DNA of 64,000 nt from positions 248,001 to 312,000 of the forward strand of contig NZ_BCWW01000002.1 of the NCBI RefSeq assembly GCF_001894785.1, in the 5' to 3' direction. Numbering within the stretch: the first letter of the stretch is position 1; every line of letters starts with the position of its first letter. The notes beneath the pieces are model-generated. The model saw only the letters and a list, made by a program, of their open reading frames with translations. It was not told the DNA's origin and made no database searches. The stretch is from Rhodococcoides fascians NBRC 12155 = LMG 3623 (GTDB lineage: Bacteria; Actinomycetota; Actinomycetes; Mycobacteriales; Mycobacteriaceae). A program made the position numbers and the translations under genes. This document shows, piece after piece, positions 42,453-51,360 of the stretch.

Positions 42453-43670
42453 ATGCGCATCCCACGTCGCGCGGTAGCAGCGCTGCTGGTGCTGCCGCTG
42501 CTCGGCGGATGCGCCGCCGCGGTGCCGATCGGCGCTCAGGTCCAGGGAGCAGTGGCCGCTGCAGTACGGGGATCGGACCCGGAACCGCTGGTGATCGCCG
42601 ATCCCGGTACGGGTAGCGGCTCCGTCGTCAGTGCCGAGACCATGCCCAATCTGCCGGTGCAGGTGCGCCTTTCGGGTGTACACGCAGCACGCGTGGTGTA
42701 CCGGTCGTCGCAGACCGATGCAGGGGAGCGGGAAGTATCGGGCACGGTCTTCACCCCCGACGGCGATGCCCCCGACGGCGGGTGGCCGATCATCTCCTAC
42801 GCCCACGGCACGACGGGCATCGAGCAGGAGTGCGCTCCGTCGAGGTCGGGCTCTCTGCTCGGTGCCTCGGCCCTCGTACAGGGTTTCACCGCAGCAGGAT
42901 TCGCAGTGGCTATCACCGACTACGAGGGACTGGGCCACGCCGGACATCATGCGTACCTGGACAACATCACCGCCGGATACGACGTCATCGACGCGGTGCG
43001 TGCCCTGCGCACTGTGTTCCCGAGCGTCGGAACGCGATGGGCCGCATTCGGTGGATCGCAGGGCGGCGGCGCAGCATGGGCGGCGAACGAACTCGCCGCG
43101 ACGTATGCGCCCGAACTGGACCTGGTGGGGGCTGCGGCTCTGGCCCCGGCAGCGAACATGGTGGGTCTGGTGGACAAGGCCGCCGCGGGTACGTTGACGA
43201 CGGACCAGGGGCCGTTGCTGCAGTGGGTACTCGAATCGTGGGCTCGACGTGACCCGCGCGTGAATCTCGACGACTATCGCAGCGGCACTGCGGCTCAGGA
43301 CTGGACCGCGCTCTCGGGATGCACGCCGGACCGGGCCGGTGCCCGAGACGATGCAGTGAAACAACTGGGCAACAACGACTTTGCGCCGACGTCTCCGGCG
43401 GCCGCCGCCACGCTGCGGGACGAGCTGGCGTCGATGGCTGTGCCCCAGGGACCGGCGTCGGCACCGATGTTGGTGGCCTATGGCGATTCCGACACCTACA
43501 TCGACGCGGCGTGGACGGACGACGCACTGGCGCGCGCCTGTGCGTTGGGAGACGTGATCACCATCGACCGGCAGGCGGGGCGGGGACATGGAGATGTGAA
43601 CGGCGACGCCGTCACTCAGTGGCTCGCCGATCGATTCGCCGGAACGTCGGCACACAACGATTGCGGGTGA
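42453..43670 (+). CDS. Secretory lipase (LIP family), copy 3
   Basis: About 405 residues, lipoprotein signal with lipobox LLGGC. Motifs YAHGTTGIEQECAPS, GGSQGG (Ser ~202), YGDSDTY and GRGHGD give a complete triad. It is more diverged from copies 1 and 2 in the middle (EGLGHAGHHAYLDN in place of QGLGL-GSYHPYLDA). The start ATG lies four bases after the acyltransferase stop. The role is presumably as for the other copies, with perhaps a different acyl specificity. Confidence 0.87.
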   Translation: MRIPRRAVAALLVLPLLGGCAAAVPIGAQVQGAVAAAVRGSDPEPLVIADPGTGSGSVVSAETMPNLPVQVRLSGVHAARVVYRSSQTDAGEREVSGTVFTPDGDAPDGGWPIISYAHGTTGIEQECAPSRSGSLLGASALVQGFTAAGFAVAITDYEGLGHAGHHAYLDNITAGYDVIDAVRALRTVFPSVGTRWAAFGGSQGGGAAWAANELAATYAPELDLVGAAALAPAANMVGLVDKAAAGTLTTDQGPLLQWVLESWARRDPRVNLDDYRSGTAAQDWTALSGCTPDRAGARDDAVKQLGNNDFAPTSPAAAATLRDELASMAVPQGPASAPMLVAYGDSDTYIDAAWTDDALARACALGDVITIDRQAGRGHGDVNGDAVTQWLADRFAGTSAHNDCG

Positions 43671-43679
43671 GGGGGACTC

Positions 43680-44531
43680 ATGGGGTTACGACAGGACCTG
43701 GTGGTTCGCGCGAAGGATGTCGTCAAAAGACGTCTCGGTCGTGGCATCCCGGTGGAGGTGTTCGACGAGCCGTATCTGGTGGTCGCGGTACTGGGGCAGT
43801 CCAATGCCCACGGGGCTGGGGTGGGGCTGGATCGCGACGGGCTCGACGCCCTGCATCCGCGGGTGCATCAGTGGGCGGCCTCGGGTAGGTCGAAGAACAC
43901 CGTCGTCGCGGGAAGTAACCCGCTGTTCCACGAAGTGCCCTCCAAAGCAGTCGGATTCGGGCCAACCTTCGCAGGACATCTCGCCGATGCAACCGGCGGG
44001 CCGGTGTTGTTGGTGCCGTACGCGCGTGGTGATTCCGGGTTCGCTCGCATTCACGGTATCTCGTGGGATCCCTCGGACACCGGAGCCCGGATCAATCTGT
44101 TCCACAATGCGATGACGCGCATTCGCTCGGGTCTGAATATCGCGCCCGGCAACGAGCTGGCCGCGGTGCTGTGGCATCAGGGTGAGAGCGACGTGCCGCT
44201 GCTGACGGGGCCGGCGTATGCGGAGAAGCTCGATTTGCTGATCGACACGGTACGGGCGTATTTCGGGGAGGTGCCGTTCGTACTGGGTCAGATGGTGCCC
44301 GAGGAGATCGAGGGAGGGCACGCGAACTATTCCGTGATCGACGCGGTGCATGCTGATACCCCGCGGCGTCGGGCATCGGTGGCATACGTCCCCGGGCCGA
44401 GGGATCTCTACAACAGCGAGACCGAAAAGATTCACTACAACGCGGCCGGTCAGCGGGAGTTGGGCCGGCGGATGTGGGACGCCTTTGTGGGCATGCAATC
44501 GAATGTCCGACGTTCGACCGACACGGCTTGA
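43680..44531 (+). CDS. SGNH/sialate O-acetylesterase-like esterase
   Basis: A 283-residue protein without a signal peptide. VAVLGQSNAHGAGVGL supplies the nucleophile (GQSN, Ser 41), VLWHQGESDVPLL the WHQGE-D motif of the SASA/carbohydrate esterase 6-like family, and IHYNAAGQRELGRRMW the C-terminal Asp/His-type block (His in KIHYN). These enzymes remove acetyl groups from sugars. As there is no export signal, it may act on cytoplasmic precursors or be exported otherwise. Last gene of the lipase operon; the promoter of the next gene overlaps its stop. Confidence 0.83.
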   Translation: MGLRQDLVVRAKDVVKRRLGRGIPVEVFDEPYLVVAVLGQSNAHGAGVGLDRDGLDALHPRVHQWAASGRSKNTVVAGSNPLFHEVPSKAVGFGPTFAGHLADATGGPVLLVPYARGDSGFARIHGISWDPSDTGARINLFHNAMTRIRSGLNIAPGNELAAVLWHQGESDVPLLTGPAYAEKLDLLIDTVRAYFGEVPFVLGQMVPEEIEGGHANYSVIDAVHADTPRRRASVAYVPGPRDLYNSETEKIHYNAAGQRELGRRMWDAFVGMQSNVRRSTDTA

Positions 44532-44557
44532 CATCGGCAACGAATGCCAGTCTTAAT
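44528..44557 (+). promoter_or_regulatory. Promoter of the first WcaJ-type gene
   Basis: TTGACA (44528-44533), an 18-bp spacer and CTTAAT (44552-44557) match sigma-70 consensus (6/6 and 4/6). The -35 box overlaps the stop codon of the esterase gene. A start near 44564 gives a leader of about 235 nt before the GTG at 44798, with no gene visible in between. Confidence 0.45.
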
Positions 44558-44797
44558 GAGCCGAGGGGAGGGCTCTCACACCACATCGGGCGGCGTGCGC
44601 AATGCCGTGGACGCGTGTAGTTAATACGAGAGAAAAATGTAACGACCTGGGGATTCTGTTCGATCAACACACAGGATCTCAAGGCTGTTACCAAGTGACA
44701 CAGCAAGTATCCAACGATAGGCTTCACGACGGGGTGGCACGGTGCAGTGTCGATCACGCAGGGGTTCGGCAACGCAGAAGTACCAAGGGGAAGAAAC

Positions 44798-46303
44798 GTG
44801 TCGATCAGCGAAATGGGAATGCAGAGTTCCGTCGTGTCGCGCCGTGATGCCAGACGGCTGAGCAAGGTGACGTCGCGTCGCGAGTGGGAAACGCAGTACA
44901 CCGAAGGCCTTCGGGTTACCGACACTTTGGTTGTGCTCGGCGCGGTGACTGTCGCGCAGATCATTCGGTTCGGTGAGATCGACTTCCGTAGCCCGTGGTC
45001 GATCGCCGGCTACATCGGTGTCTCGGGTGTGCTGGCAATTCTGTGGCTGGCGTTTCTCGCCATCTTCCGTACTCGCTCGCCGCGAGTGATCGGCAACGGT
45101 TCCGAGGAATACCGTCGTATCGTCTCGGCCGCGTTCCGACTGTTCGGCACAGTCGCGATCCTGTCCTTGCTGTTCCGCTTCGATATCGCACGTCTCTATC
45201 TCGCCATCGCGTTCCCCGTCGGCTTGATCGGACTGCTGCTGAGCCGGTGGGCGTGGCGGAAAGTAGTGTCGCGTAGGCGTTCTCGTGGTGGCTATCAGAC
45301 GTCGGTGCTCATCGTGGGTAGTCGCAGTTCTGCGCTGTCCATGGCGCAGTCGTTCGAGCGTTCACCCGAGTCCGGCTACAGCGTGGTGGGCATCTGCTTA
45401 CCCAACTTCGAACCCGGCAACGACACCTCGTTCACCATCGACGGCGTCGAGATCCCGGTACTGGGCGACGAGCACAGCGTGGTCGAGGCCATCGAGGTTT
45501 CCGGAGCAGACACCGTGGCGGTGACGGCCACCGAGCACATCGGCCATCACGGGCTGCGAAAGATGGTGTGGGACCTCGAGAAGAAGAAGGTGGACCTCGT
45601 CGTCTCGCCCGGTGTGGTCGATGTGGCCGGCCCCCGTCTGGTGATGCGTCCGGTGGCGAATTTCCCGCTGATCCACGTCGAGAAGCCGCAGTACAACGGG
45701 GCCAAGCGGTTCAGCAAGACGGCGTTCGACTTCCTGTTCGCCACGTCGGTCCTGCTGCTCATCTCGCCGATCCTGATCACGCTCGCCGTGATCATCAAGT
45801 TCACCAGCAAGGGCTCGATCTTCTACAAGTCCGAGCGAATGGGCATGGACGGCAGGCCCTTCCAGATGATCAAGTTCCGCAGCATGGTCCAGGACGCAGA
45901 CCAAAGGGTGCAGGAACTCGCTGCCCTCAACGAGGGTGCGGGCGGGGTGCTGTTCAAGATGCGCGACGACCCCCGCGTCACTCGCGTGGGCAAGGTGATG
46001 CGCAAGTTCAGCCTCGACGAGCTCCCGCAGTTCGTCAACGTTCTCAGACGCGAGATGAGTGTGGTGGGTCCGCGGCCGCCGTTGCGCAGCGAGGTCGAAA
46101 CGTACGACGGCGAAGTACGGCGACGGTTGCTGGTCAAGCCGGGCATCACCGGACTGTGGCAGGTGAGCGGCCGATCGGATCTCTCGTGGGAAGAGAGCGT
46201 GCGTCTGGACCTCTCGTACGTCGAGAATTGGTCCATGACAGGCGATTTGCTCATCATCGCAAAGACGGCGGTGGCGGTGCTGGGCAGCGAAGGGGCGTAC
46301 TGA
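44798..46303 (+). CDS. WcaJ-type polyprenyl-phosphate sugar-1-phosphate transferase (system 1)
   Basis: About 501 residues. Four N-terminal membrane helices (residues ~35-150) are followed by a CoA-binding-like domain (TSVLIVGSRSSALSMAQSFERSPESG), then a membrane helix near 330 and the catalytic bac_transf domain: FYKSERMGMDGRPFQMIKFRSM, LPQFVNVLRREMSVVGPRPP, VKPGITGLWQVSGRSDLSWE. This starts repeat-unit synthesis by moving a sugar-1-phosphate (often glucose or galactose) onto undecaprenyl phosphate. GTG 44798 has GGGGAAG five bases upstream. A close paralogue lies at 48669-50177. Confidence 0.92.
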   Translation: MSISEMGMQSSVVSRRDARRLSKVTSRREWETQYTEGLRVTDTLVVLGAVTVAQIIRFGEIDFRSPWSIAGYIGVSGVLAILWLAFLAIFRTRSPRVIGNGSEEYRRIVSAAFRLFGTVAILSLLFRFDIARLYLAIAFPVGLIGLLLSRWAWRKVVSRRRSRGGYQTSVLIVGSRSSALSMAQSFERSPESGYSVVGICLPNFEPGNDTSFTIDGVEIPVLGDEHSVVEAIEVSGADTVAVTATEHIGHHGLRKMVWDLEKKKVDLVVSPGVVDVAGPRLVMRPVANFPLIHVEKPQYNGAKRFSKTAFDFLFATSVLLLISPILITLAVIIKFTSKGSIFYKSERMGMDGRPFQMIKFRSMVQDADQRVQELAALNEGAGGVLFKMRDDPRVTRVGKVMRKFSLDELPQFVNVLRREMSVVGPRPPLRSEVETYDGEVRRRLLVKPGITGLWQVSGRSDLSWEESVRLDLSYVENWSMTGDLLIIAKTAVAVLGSEGAY

Positions 46304-46358
46304 CCGCTCCGGCAGTATTCACCCTGCAGTGGGTCGGTTCTATTCGTATCATTCGGCA

Positions 46359-46658
46359 ATGACCACTGTTTCGGAGAACGGACGTGATGCAGCCATGGCG
46401 CAGAATTCATTTCACGATTTTCTGGCCGATCGCATCGACCGAATAGCGCGGGTTCATCTGAACAGGTCGACGTCGTTGCACGCAGTGATCTCGGACAGCG
46501 TCGATGCCTACACCGCGGCGTTCGCCGAATATCACGGCACCGATTCTCCGTTGGATCTACTCGACCCGGAGGTCCGCGCCGAGCTCAGCGATTTCATCCA
46601 CCGCTGCGCCGAGGCCGTCGAGGAGCCGGAGAACCCGCAGTTCCCTGTCCGACGATAG
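46359..46658 (+). CDS. Small hypothetical protein
   Basis: About 99 residues, acidic, mostly helical (FHDFLADRIDRIARVHLNRST, then SLHAVISDSVDAYTAAFAEYHG and ELSDFIHRCAEAVEEP), no membrane segment or signal. Codon use is like that of neighbouring genes (G/C in third positions). The start at 46359 is one of three in-frame choices. It lies between the WcaJ-type gene and the UDP-glucose dehydrogenase gene on the same strand. I do not recognise it; a small regulatory or partner protein is possible. Confidence 0.45.
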   Translation: MTTVSENGRDAAMAQNSFHDFLADRIDRIARVHLNRSTSLHAVISDSVDAYTAAFAEYHGTDSPLDLLDPEVRAELSDFIHRCAEAVEEPENPQFPVRR

Positions 46659-46858
46659 TGCCTTCCCTCCGCTGCTGACGTAGTCTGGCCGGGCCTGGCG
46701 AGTCACTCAGTTTGGCTCCCCGACTCCCGGGTACCTCCTCAACGCTCATTTGTCATTCAGCCGGAATTGTCCGGAAGTTGTCTTTGGGCGCTCACAATGT
46801 CGACCCGATACTGCGGAACCGTCAGGGTTGCGTTCGAGACCGAGGAGATTGCCGACGT

Positions 46859-48178
46859 ATGCGCATCACAGTGTTCGGAACCGGGTACCTGGGCGCTACC
46901 CACGCGGCGTGTATGGCAGAGCTGGGACACGACGTACTCGGAGTCGACGTCGACGAGTCCAAACTCCGCAAGCTGGAATCCGGTGAGGTGCCATTCTGGG
47001 AGCCCGGGTTGACAGAGGTTCTGCAGCGCAACATCGCGGCGGGCCGTCTTCGCTTCACCGCGTCGTACGCGGAAGCTGCCGAGTTCGCCGAGGTGCACTT
47101 CCTGGGTGTGGGAACTCCTCAGCGAAGGGGCGAGTACGCCGCCGACATGAAGTACGTCGACTCAGTTATCGAGACGCTCGCACCGTTGCTCACCAAGCCC
47201 GCCGTGATCTTCGGCAAGTCCACCGTTCCCGTCGGCACCGCCCAGCGGCTCGGCAGCATGGCCCGCGAACTAGCGCCGGCAGGCGACAGCGTCGAGGTTG
47301 CCTGGAACCCCGAGTTCCTTCGCGAAGGCTATGCCGTCAAAGACACGCTCCGCCCTGACCGCCTGGTGCTGGGTGTCGATCGTGAGCGGCCGGGCAGGGC
47401 AGAGGAGCTGGCCCGCGAGGTCTACGCGCAGCTGCTCGAGGAGCAGATACCGTTCCTGGTGACCGATCTGGCCACGGCCGAGCTGGTCAAAGCCTCGGCC
47501 AATGCGTTCCTGGCCACCAAGATTTCGTTCATCAACGCCATCGCAGAGGTGTGCGAGGCGGCCGGAGCAGACGTCACCGTCCTCGCCGACGCCATCGGCC
47601 ACGACGAGCGCATCGGTCGAAAGTTCCTGAACGCCGGCATCGGTTTCGGCGGCGGCTGCCTACCCAAGGACATCCGGGCGTTCATGGCCCGTGCCGGGGA
47701 GCTCGGTGCCGATCAGGCGCTGACGTTCCTCCGCGAGGTCGACAACATCAACATGCGACGACGCACCCGCATGGTCGAGTTGGCACGTGAGGCGTGCGGC
47801 TCGCTACTCGGTGCGCGGGTGGCTGTGCTGGGCGCGGCCTTCAAGCCCGACTCCGACGACGTTCGTGATTCACCGGCCCTCAACGTGGCCGGTCAGATCC
47901 AGCTCCAGGGTGCAACGGTCAACGTGTACGACCCGAAGGCGATGGAGAACTCCAGGGCGCTGTTCCCCACGCTGGCCTACAACAACACCGCTCTCGAGGC
48001 CTGCGAGGGTGCCGATGTGGTGTTGGTTCTGACGGAGTGGAAAGAGTTCAAGGCCCTGGTTCCCGGCGACCTGGACGGCGTGGTGCGCAGCAAGAAGCTG
48101 ATCGATGGCCGCAACTGCTTGGACCCGGAGCAGTGGCGGGCGGCGGGTTGGAACTACCGCGGCTTGGGTCGGCCCTGA
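46859..48178 (+). CDS. ugd: UDP-glucose 6-dehydrogenase
   Basis: A 439-residue enzyme that oxidises UDP-glucose to UDP-glucuronate with NAD+. The N-terminal Rossmann motif is VFGTGYLGATHAACMAELG; GKSTVPVGTA and WNPEFLREGYAVKDTLRPDRLVLG are family signatures; the catalytic Cys lies in GFGGGCLPKDIRAF, and the C-terminal domain has GAAFKPDSDDVRDSPAL. ATG 46859 follows GAGGAG by about 12 bases. Its product feeds glucuronic acid into one of the polymers, and acidity would fit a capsule-like polysaccharide. Confidence 0.95.
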   Translation: MRITVFGTGYLGATHAACMAELGHDVLGVDVDESKLRKLESGEVPFWEPGLTEVLQRNIAAGRLRFTASYAEAAEFAEVHFLGVGTPQRRGEYAADMKYVDSVIETLAPLLTKPAVIFGKSTVPVGTAQRLGSMARELAPAGDSVEVAWNPEFLREGYAVKDTLRPDRLVLGVDRERPGRAEELAREVYAQLLEEQIPFLVTDLATAELVKASANAFLATKISFINAIAEVCEAAGADVTVLADAIGHDERIGRKFLNAGIGFGGGCLPKDIRAFMARAGELGADQALTFLREVDNINMRRRTRMVELAREACGSLLGARVAVLGAAFKPDSDDVRDSPALNVAGQIQLQGATVNVYDPKAMENSRALFPTLAYNNTALEACEGADVVLVLTEWKEFKALVPGDLDGVVRSKKLIDGRNCLDPEQWRAAGWNYRGLGRP

Positions 48179-48668
48179 GTGCGAGCAGGCACATCGATCG
48201 CGCAATTCATTCGATGGAATGGATTGTCGGCCTGTTGTGCTTGCTGATATCTGTAATCCGCGTTAACGCACACTGCCTTAAAAGGCAAACGTCTTGCTTT
48301 GCACTCGTCGACAAGTGCTGATGTTCGTTAAAAGCGGTCGACGCCGCGATTGACGGGTAAATCACCCGATAAACAGCGCTGAACACTGTGAGTGGTCACC
48401 AAGGTGCGTTGATCGTGCTCGTGTGTAACGGTTTTGGACCTCGCGGCGGTTACGCCTTGGAAGTCCTAGTGATCCGTTTCGCCTCGTCAGCGCATGTGTG
48501 GTAAACCGAACCAACGCTGTTATTTGTTTGTGATCTGCGCCGCTCGCGTGGTGCTTCGCATAACAGCGTGGGACTATTCCATTTCGATACCAGTCGCATT
48601 CCGGATTGGTTCGTATCAGACCAGCGTCCACCGGAGGTGGTCGCAGAAGCGCAGAAGGAGGGGAGCAG
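48179..48668. other. 490-bp intergenic region upstream of the second WcaJ-type gene
   Basis: No gene is supported. The region probably holds the promoter and a leader for system 2. GCACTCGTCGACAAGTGC (48301-48318) is palindromic in 16 of 18 positions and may be a regulator site. GCCTTAAAAGGC (48271-48282) is a second perfect palindrome of 12 bp. No clear promoter hexamers at good spacing were found by eye. Confidence 0.35.
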
Positions 48669-50177
48669 GTGGCATCTGTCGGGGCTGCACCACGCTCACT
48701 CTGGGGATCCCCGCGGTCCGGGGAGTTGAAGACTCGCAAGCTCACGTCGCGGCACGTGTGGGAACGTCAGTACATCGCCCGCCTTCGGGTGACCGACGTG
48801 CTGGCTGTGGTCCTGTCCGTGGCCCTCGCCCAGATCGTTCGCTTCGGAGGGGTCGAAACCACCGGACTGACCAACTCGGTGATCTATACCGGTGTGTCCA
48901 TCGCTGTGGCGAGTGTGTGGATTGCGTTTCTGGCTATTTTCCGAACGCGGTCGACGAGGGTGATCGGCAACGGTGCCGAGGAGTATCGCCGCATCGTCTC
49001 AGCCACCTTCCGTCTCTTCGGTGTCATCGCCATCGTCTCACTGCTGTTCCGTATCGACTTTGCGCGCCTGTATCTCGCCATCGCGCTGCCTGTCGGGTTG
49101 GTGGCGTTACTTGTCAGCCGCTGGCTGTGGCGCAAAGTGGTCACTCGGCTCCGCAGCGAGGACAAGTACAAGACATCGGTGCTGATCGTCGGAAGCCGCG
49201 CAGCTGCGGTCTCGATGGCAGAGTCCTTCGAGCGTTCGCCGTCCTCGGGCTATGCGGTGGTGGGTATGTGTATGCCCGGCTACGAGGTGCCGAGTGATGG
49301 GATCGTTCACGTCGAGGGAGCCGACATCCCGGTACTCGGTAGTGAGAGAGACGTCCTCGCCGCGATCGACGAGTGCGGTGCCGACACTGTCGCAGTCACC
49401 GCGACCGAACACCTCGGCCACAAGGGCATTCGCAAGATGATCTGGGATCTCGAGAAGAAGGATGTCGACCTCGTGGTCGCGCCTGGCGTTGTCGACGTGG
49501 CCGGCCCACGTTTGGTGATGCGGCCTGTTGCTGGATTCCCTTTGATTCACGTAGAGAAGCCGCAGTACAACGGCGCGACGCGATTCAGCAAGACTGCGTT
49601 CGATCTGACATTCGCTGCGCTGGTTCTGATACTGATTTCGCCAGTACTGCTGGCGGTGGGGATCGCAGTGAAAGCGACGAGTCGCGGACCGGTGTTCTAC
49701 AAGTCGGAGCGGATGGGTATCGACGGTAAACCGTTCTCAATGATCAAGTTCCGCAGCATGACGGTGGATGCGGACCAGCAGGTCACCCATCTTCTCAACC
49801 GCAACGAGGGTGCCGGCGGCGTGTTGTTCAAGATGCGTGACGATCCGCGGGTCACGCCGGTGGGCAGGGTGCTGCGACGCTACAGCCTCGATGAGCTTCC
49901 GCAGTTCATCAACGTCCTACGGCGTGAGATGAGCGTCGTGGGCCCGAGGCCGCCACTGCGGCGTGAGGTCGAGACCTACAACGGCGAGGTTCGTCGACGC
50001 CTTCTGGTGAAGCCTGGTGTCACCGGGCTGTGGCAGGTCAGCGGAAGGTCTGACCTGTCGTGGGAAGAGACGGTTCGGCTGGATCTCTCGTACGTCGAGA
50101 ACTGGTCGATGGTCGGCGATTTGCTGATTATCGCCAAGACCATGAAGGCAGTAGCTGGGACCGACGGGGCGTACTGA
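48669..50177 (+). CDS. WcaJ-type polyprenyl-phosphate sugar-1-phosphate transferase (system 2)
   Basis: About 502 residues and clearly a paralogue of the 44798 gene: the same helices, the same CoA-binding-like domain (TSVLIVGSRAAAVSMAESFERSPSSG) and the catalytic segments KSERMGIDGKPFSMIKFRSM and VKPGVTGLWQVSGRSDLSWE. Differences cluster in the N-terminal 40 residues and the tail of the catalytic domain. GTG 48669 has AAGGAGGGGAG just upstream, better than the earlier in-frame start. It starts the system 2 gene series; the following glycosyltransferase gene begins 58 bp downstream. Confidence 0.92.
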   Translation: MASVGAAPRSLWGSPRSGELKTRKLTSRHVWERQYIARLRVTDVLAVVLSVALAQIVRFGGVETTGLTNSVIYTGVSIAVASVWIAFLAIFRTRSTRVIGNGAEEYRRIVSATFRLFGVIAIVSLLFRIDFARLYLAIALPVGLVALLVSRWLWRKVVTRLRSEDKYKTSVLIVGSRAAAVSMAESFERSPSSGYAVVGMCMPGYEVPSDGIVHVEGADIPVLGSERDVLAAIDECGADTVAVTATEHLGHKGIRKMIWDLEKKDVDLVVAPGVVDVAGPRLVMRPVAGFPLIHVEKPQYNGATRFSKTAFDLTFAALVLILISPVLLAVGIAVKATSRGPVFYKSERMGIDGKPFSMIKFRSMTVDADQQVTHLLNRNEGAGGVLFKMRDDPRVTPVGRVLRRYSLDELPQFINVLRREMSVVGPRPPLRREVETYNGEVRRRLLVKPGVTGLWQVSGRSDLSWEETVRLDLSYVENWSMVGDLLIIAKTMKAVAGTDGAY

Positions 50178-50235
50178 TCGGAGCAACATCGATGGTTCGT
50201 CGCACGGTTCACATGTCGGAAGGGTCATACGTTCA

Positions 50236-51360
50236 ATGAGTAAGTCAGTTGCGATAATCGGTACCCGCGGATATCCGAGCTACTACGGTGGCTTCGAGAC
50301 CCTGATCAGGCGACTGGGCCCATACCTGGTCGAAACAGGCTGGGACGTAACCGTGTACGGACGCCCCGGCGCAGTCAAGACCGACGATCCTCTGCTTGAT
50401 CGACGGGTGTCGTCCGTGATGTCGAAAGGTTTCGAGACCAAGTCGCTCAGCACACTCAGTTACGGGCTGACGTCGACGCTCGACGCCGCGCGGCGCAAAC
50501 CAGATGTCGCGTTGATCATGAATGTGGCCAACGGGTACTGGCTTCCGCTACTTCGTTCTCGTGGCATTCCGACGGTGGTCAACGTCGATGGCATCGAATG
50601 GGAGCGAGCTAAATGGGGAACTAATGCTAGACGTGTCTTTCGTGGCGGAGCTCGGCTGACCGCGAAGTATGCGTCCGAGCTGGTATGCGACTCCCACGAG
50701 ATACGACGGCGTTGGCAGCTAGGCTTCGGACGTGATGGAGTTTTCATACCGTATGGCGGTGATGCGCCTGATGAACTCCCGGTAGTCGACGGTCTCAAGT
50801 CTAGGGAGTACGTCCTTCTTGTTGCACGGTTTGTACCCGAAAACACGGTGCCAGAATTCCTTGAGGCCGCCCGAGAGCTGGGCAAGAAGTGGAACGTAGT
50901 GATCGTCGGTTCGTCGGGCTACGGCGGCGAGTTCGACCTTGCAGCGCAAAAGTTGGACGAAGAGTCTCCCCGCGTGCAGTGGTTGGGCCACGTCAGCGAC
51001 GACAGAAAGCTGTTCTCCCTGTGGCAGCATGCGGGTGCCTACTTCCATGGGCACAGCGTTGGCGGTACAAATCCCGCGTTGGTTCAGGCAATGGCCTGTG
51101 GAGCTCCAACCGTTGCCCGAGACACGGTCTACAACCGCGAGGTGCTAGGTCCTGCTGGCGTCTTTTGCCAACCCACACCGTCGAGTATTACGCAGGCCGT
51201 CATGAGTCTGATGGCCGACTCCCGGCTCCAAGAACAGCTCAGCTGCAGATCCATCGAGCGAGCAAAGGCCAGCTACTCGTGGAACGACATTTGCGCCGAC
51301 TACGATCGCTCGATTCGTAGTCTAGTCAACCCGTCAGAGTCTGCGGGTGGCTCAAAGTGA
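50236..51360 (+). CDS. Glycosyltransferase (DUF1972/GT4, rhamnosyltransferase-like)
   Basis: A 374-residue GT-B enzyme. The N-terminus SVAIIGTRGYPSYYGGFETLIRRL is the DUF1972 signature found in rhamnosyl- and other first-transferases acting right after WcaJ. The donor half has YVLLVARFVPENTVPEFLEAA, VGSSGYGGEF and GHSVGGTNPALVQAMACGAPTV with the Pro/Gln-Ala region that replaces EX7E. It probably adds the second sugar. The stop overlaps the next gene (GTGA). GC content and codon use begin to drop near its 3' end. Confidence 0.9.
   Translation: MSKSVAIIGTRGYPSYYGGFETLIRRLGPYLVETGWDVTVYGRPGAVKTDDPLLDRRVSSVMSKGFETKSLSTLSYGLTSTLDAARRKPDVALIMNVANGYWLPLLRSRGIPTVVNVDGIEWERAKWGTNARRVFRGGARLTAKYASELVCDSHEIRRRWQLGFGRDGVFIPYGGDAPDELPVVDGLKSREYVLLVARFVPENTVPEFLEAARELGKKWNVVIVGSSGYGGEFDLAAQKLDEESPRVQWLGHVSDDRKLFSLWQHAGAYFHGHSVGGTNPALVQAMACGAPTVARDTVYNREVLGPAGVFCQPTPSSITQAVMSLMADSRLQEQLSCRSIERAKASYSWNDICADYDRSIRSLVNPSESAGGSK

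Noticed and set aside
42432..43655. 407-codon minus-strand frame opposite lipase copy 3
   Set aside because: Antisense shadow; similar shadows occur opposite copy 2, because the paralogues share base composition. No signal or motif.
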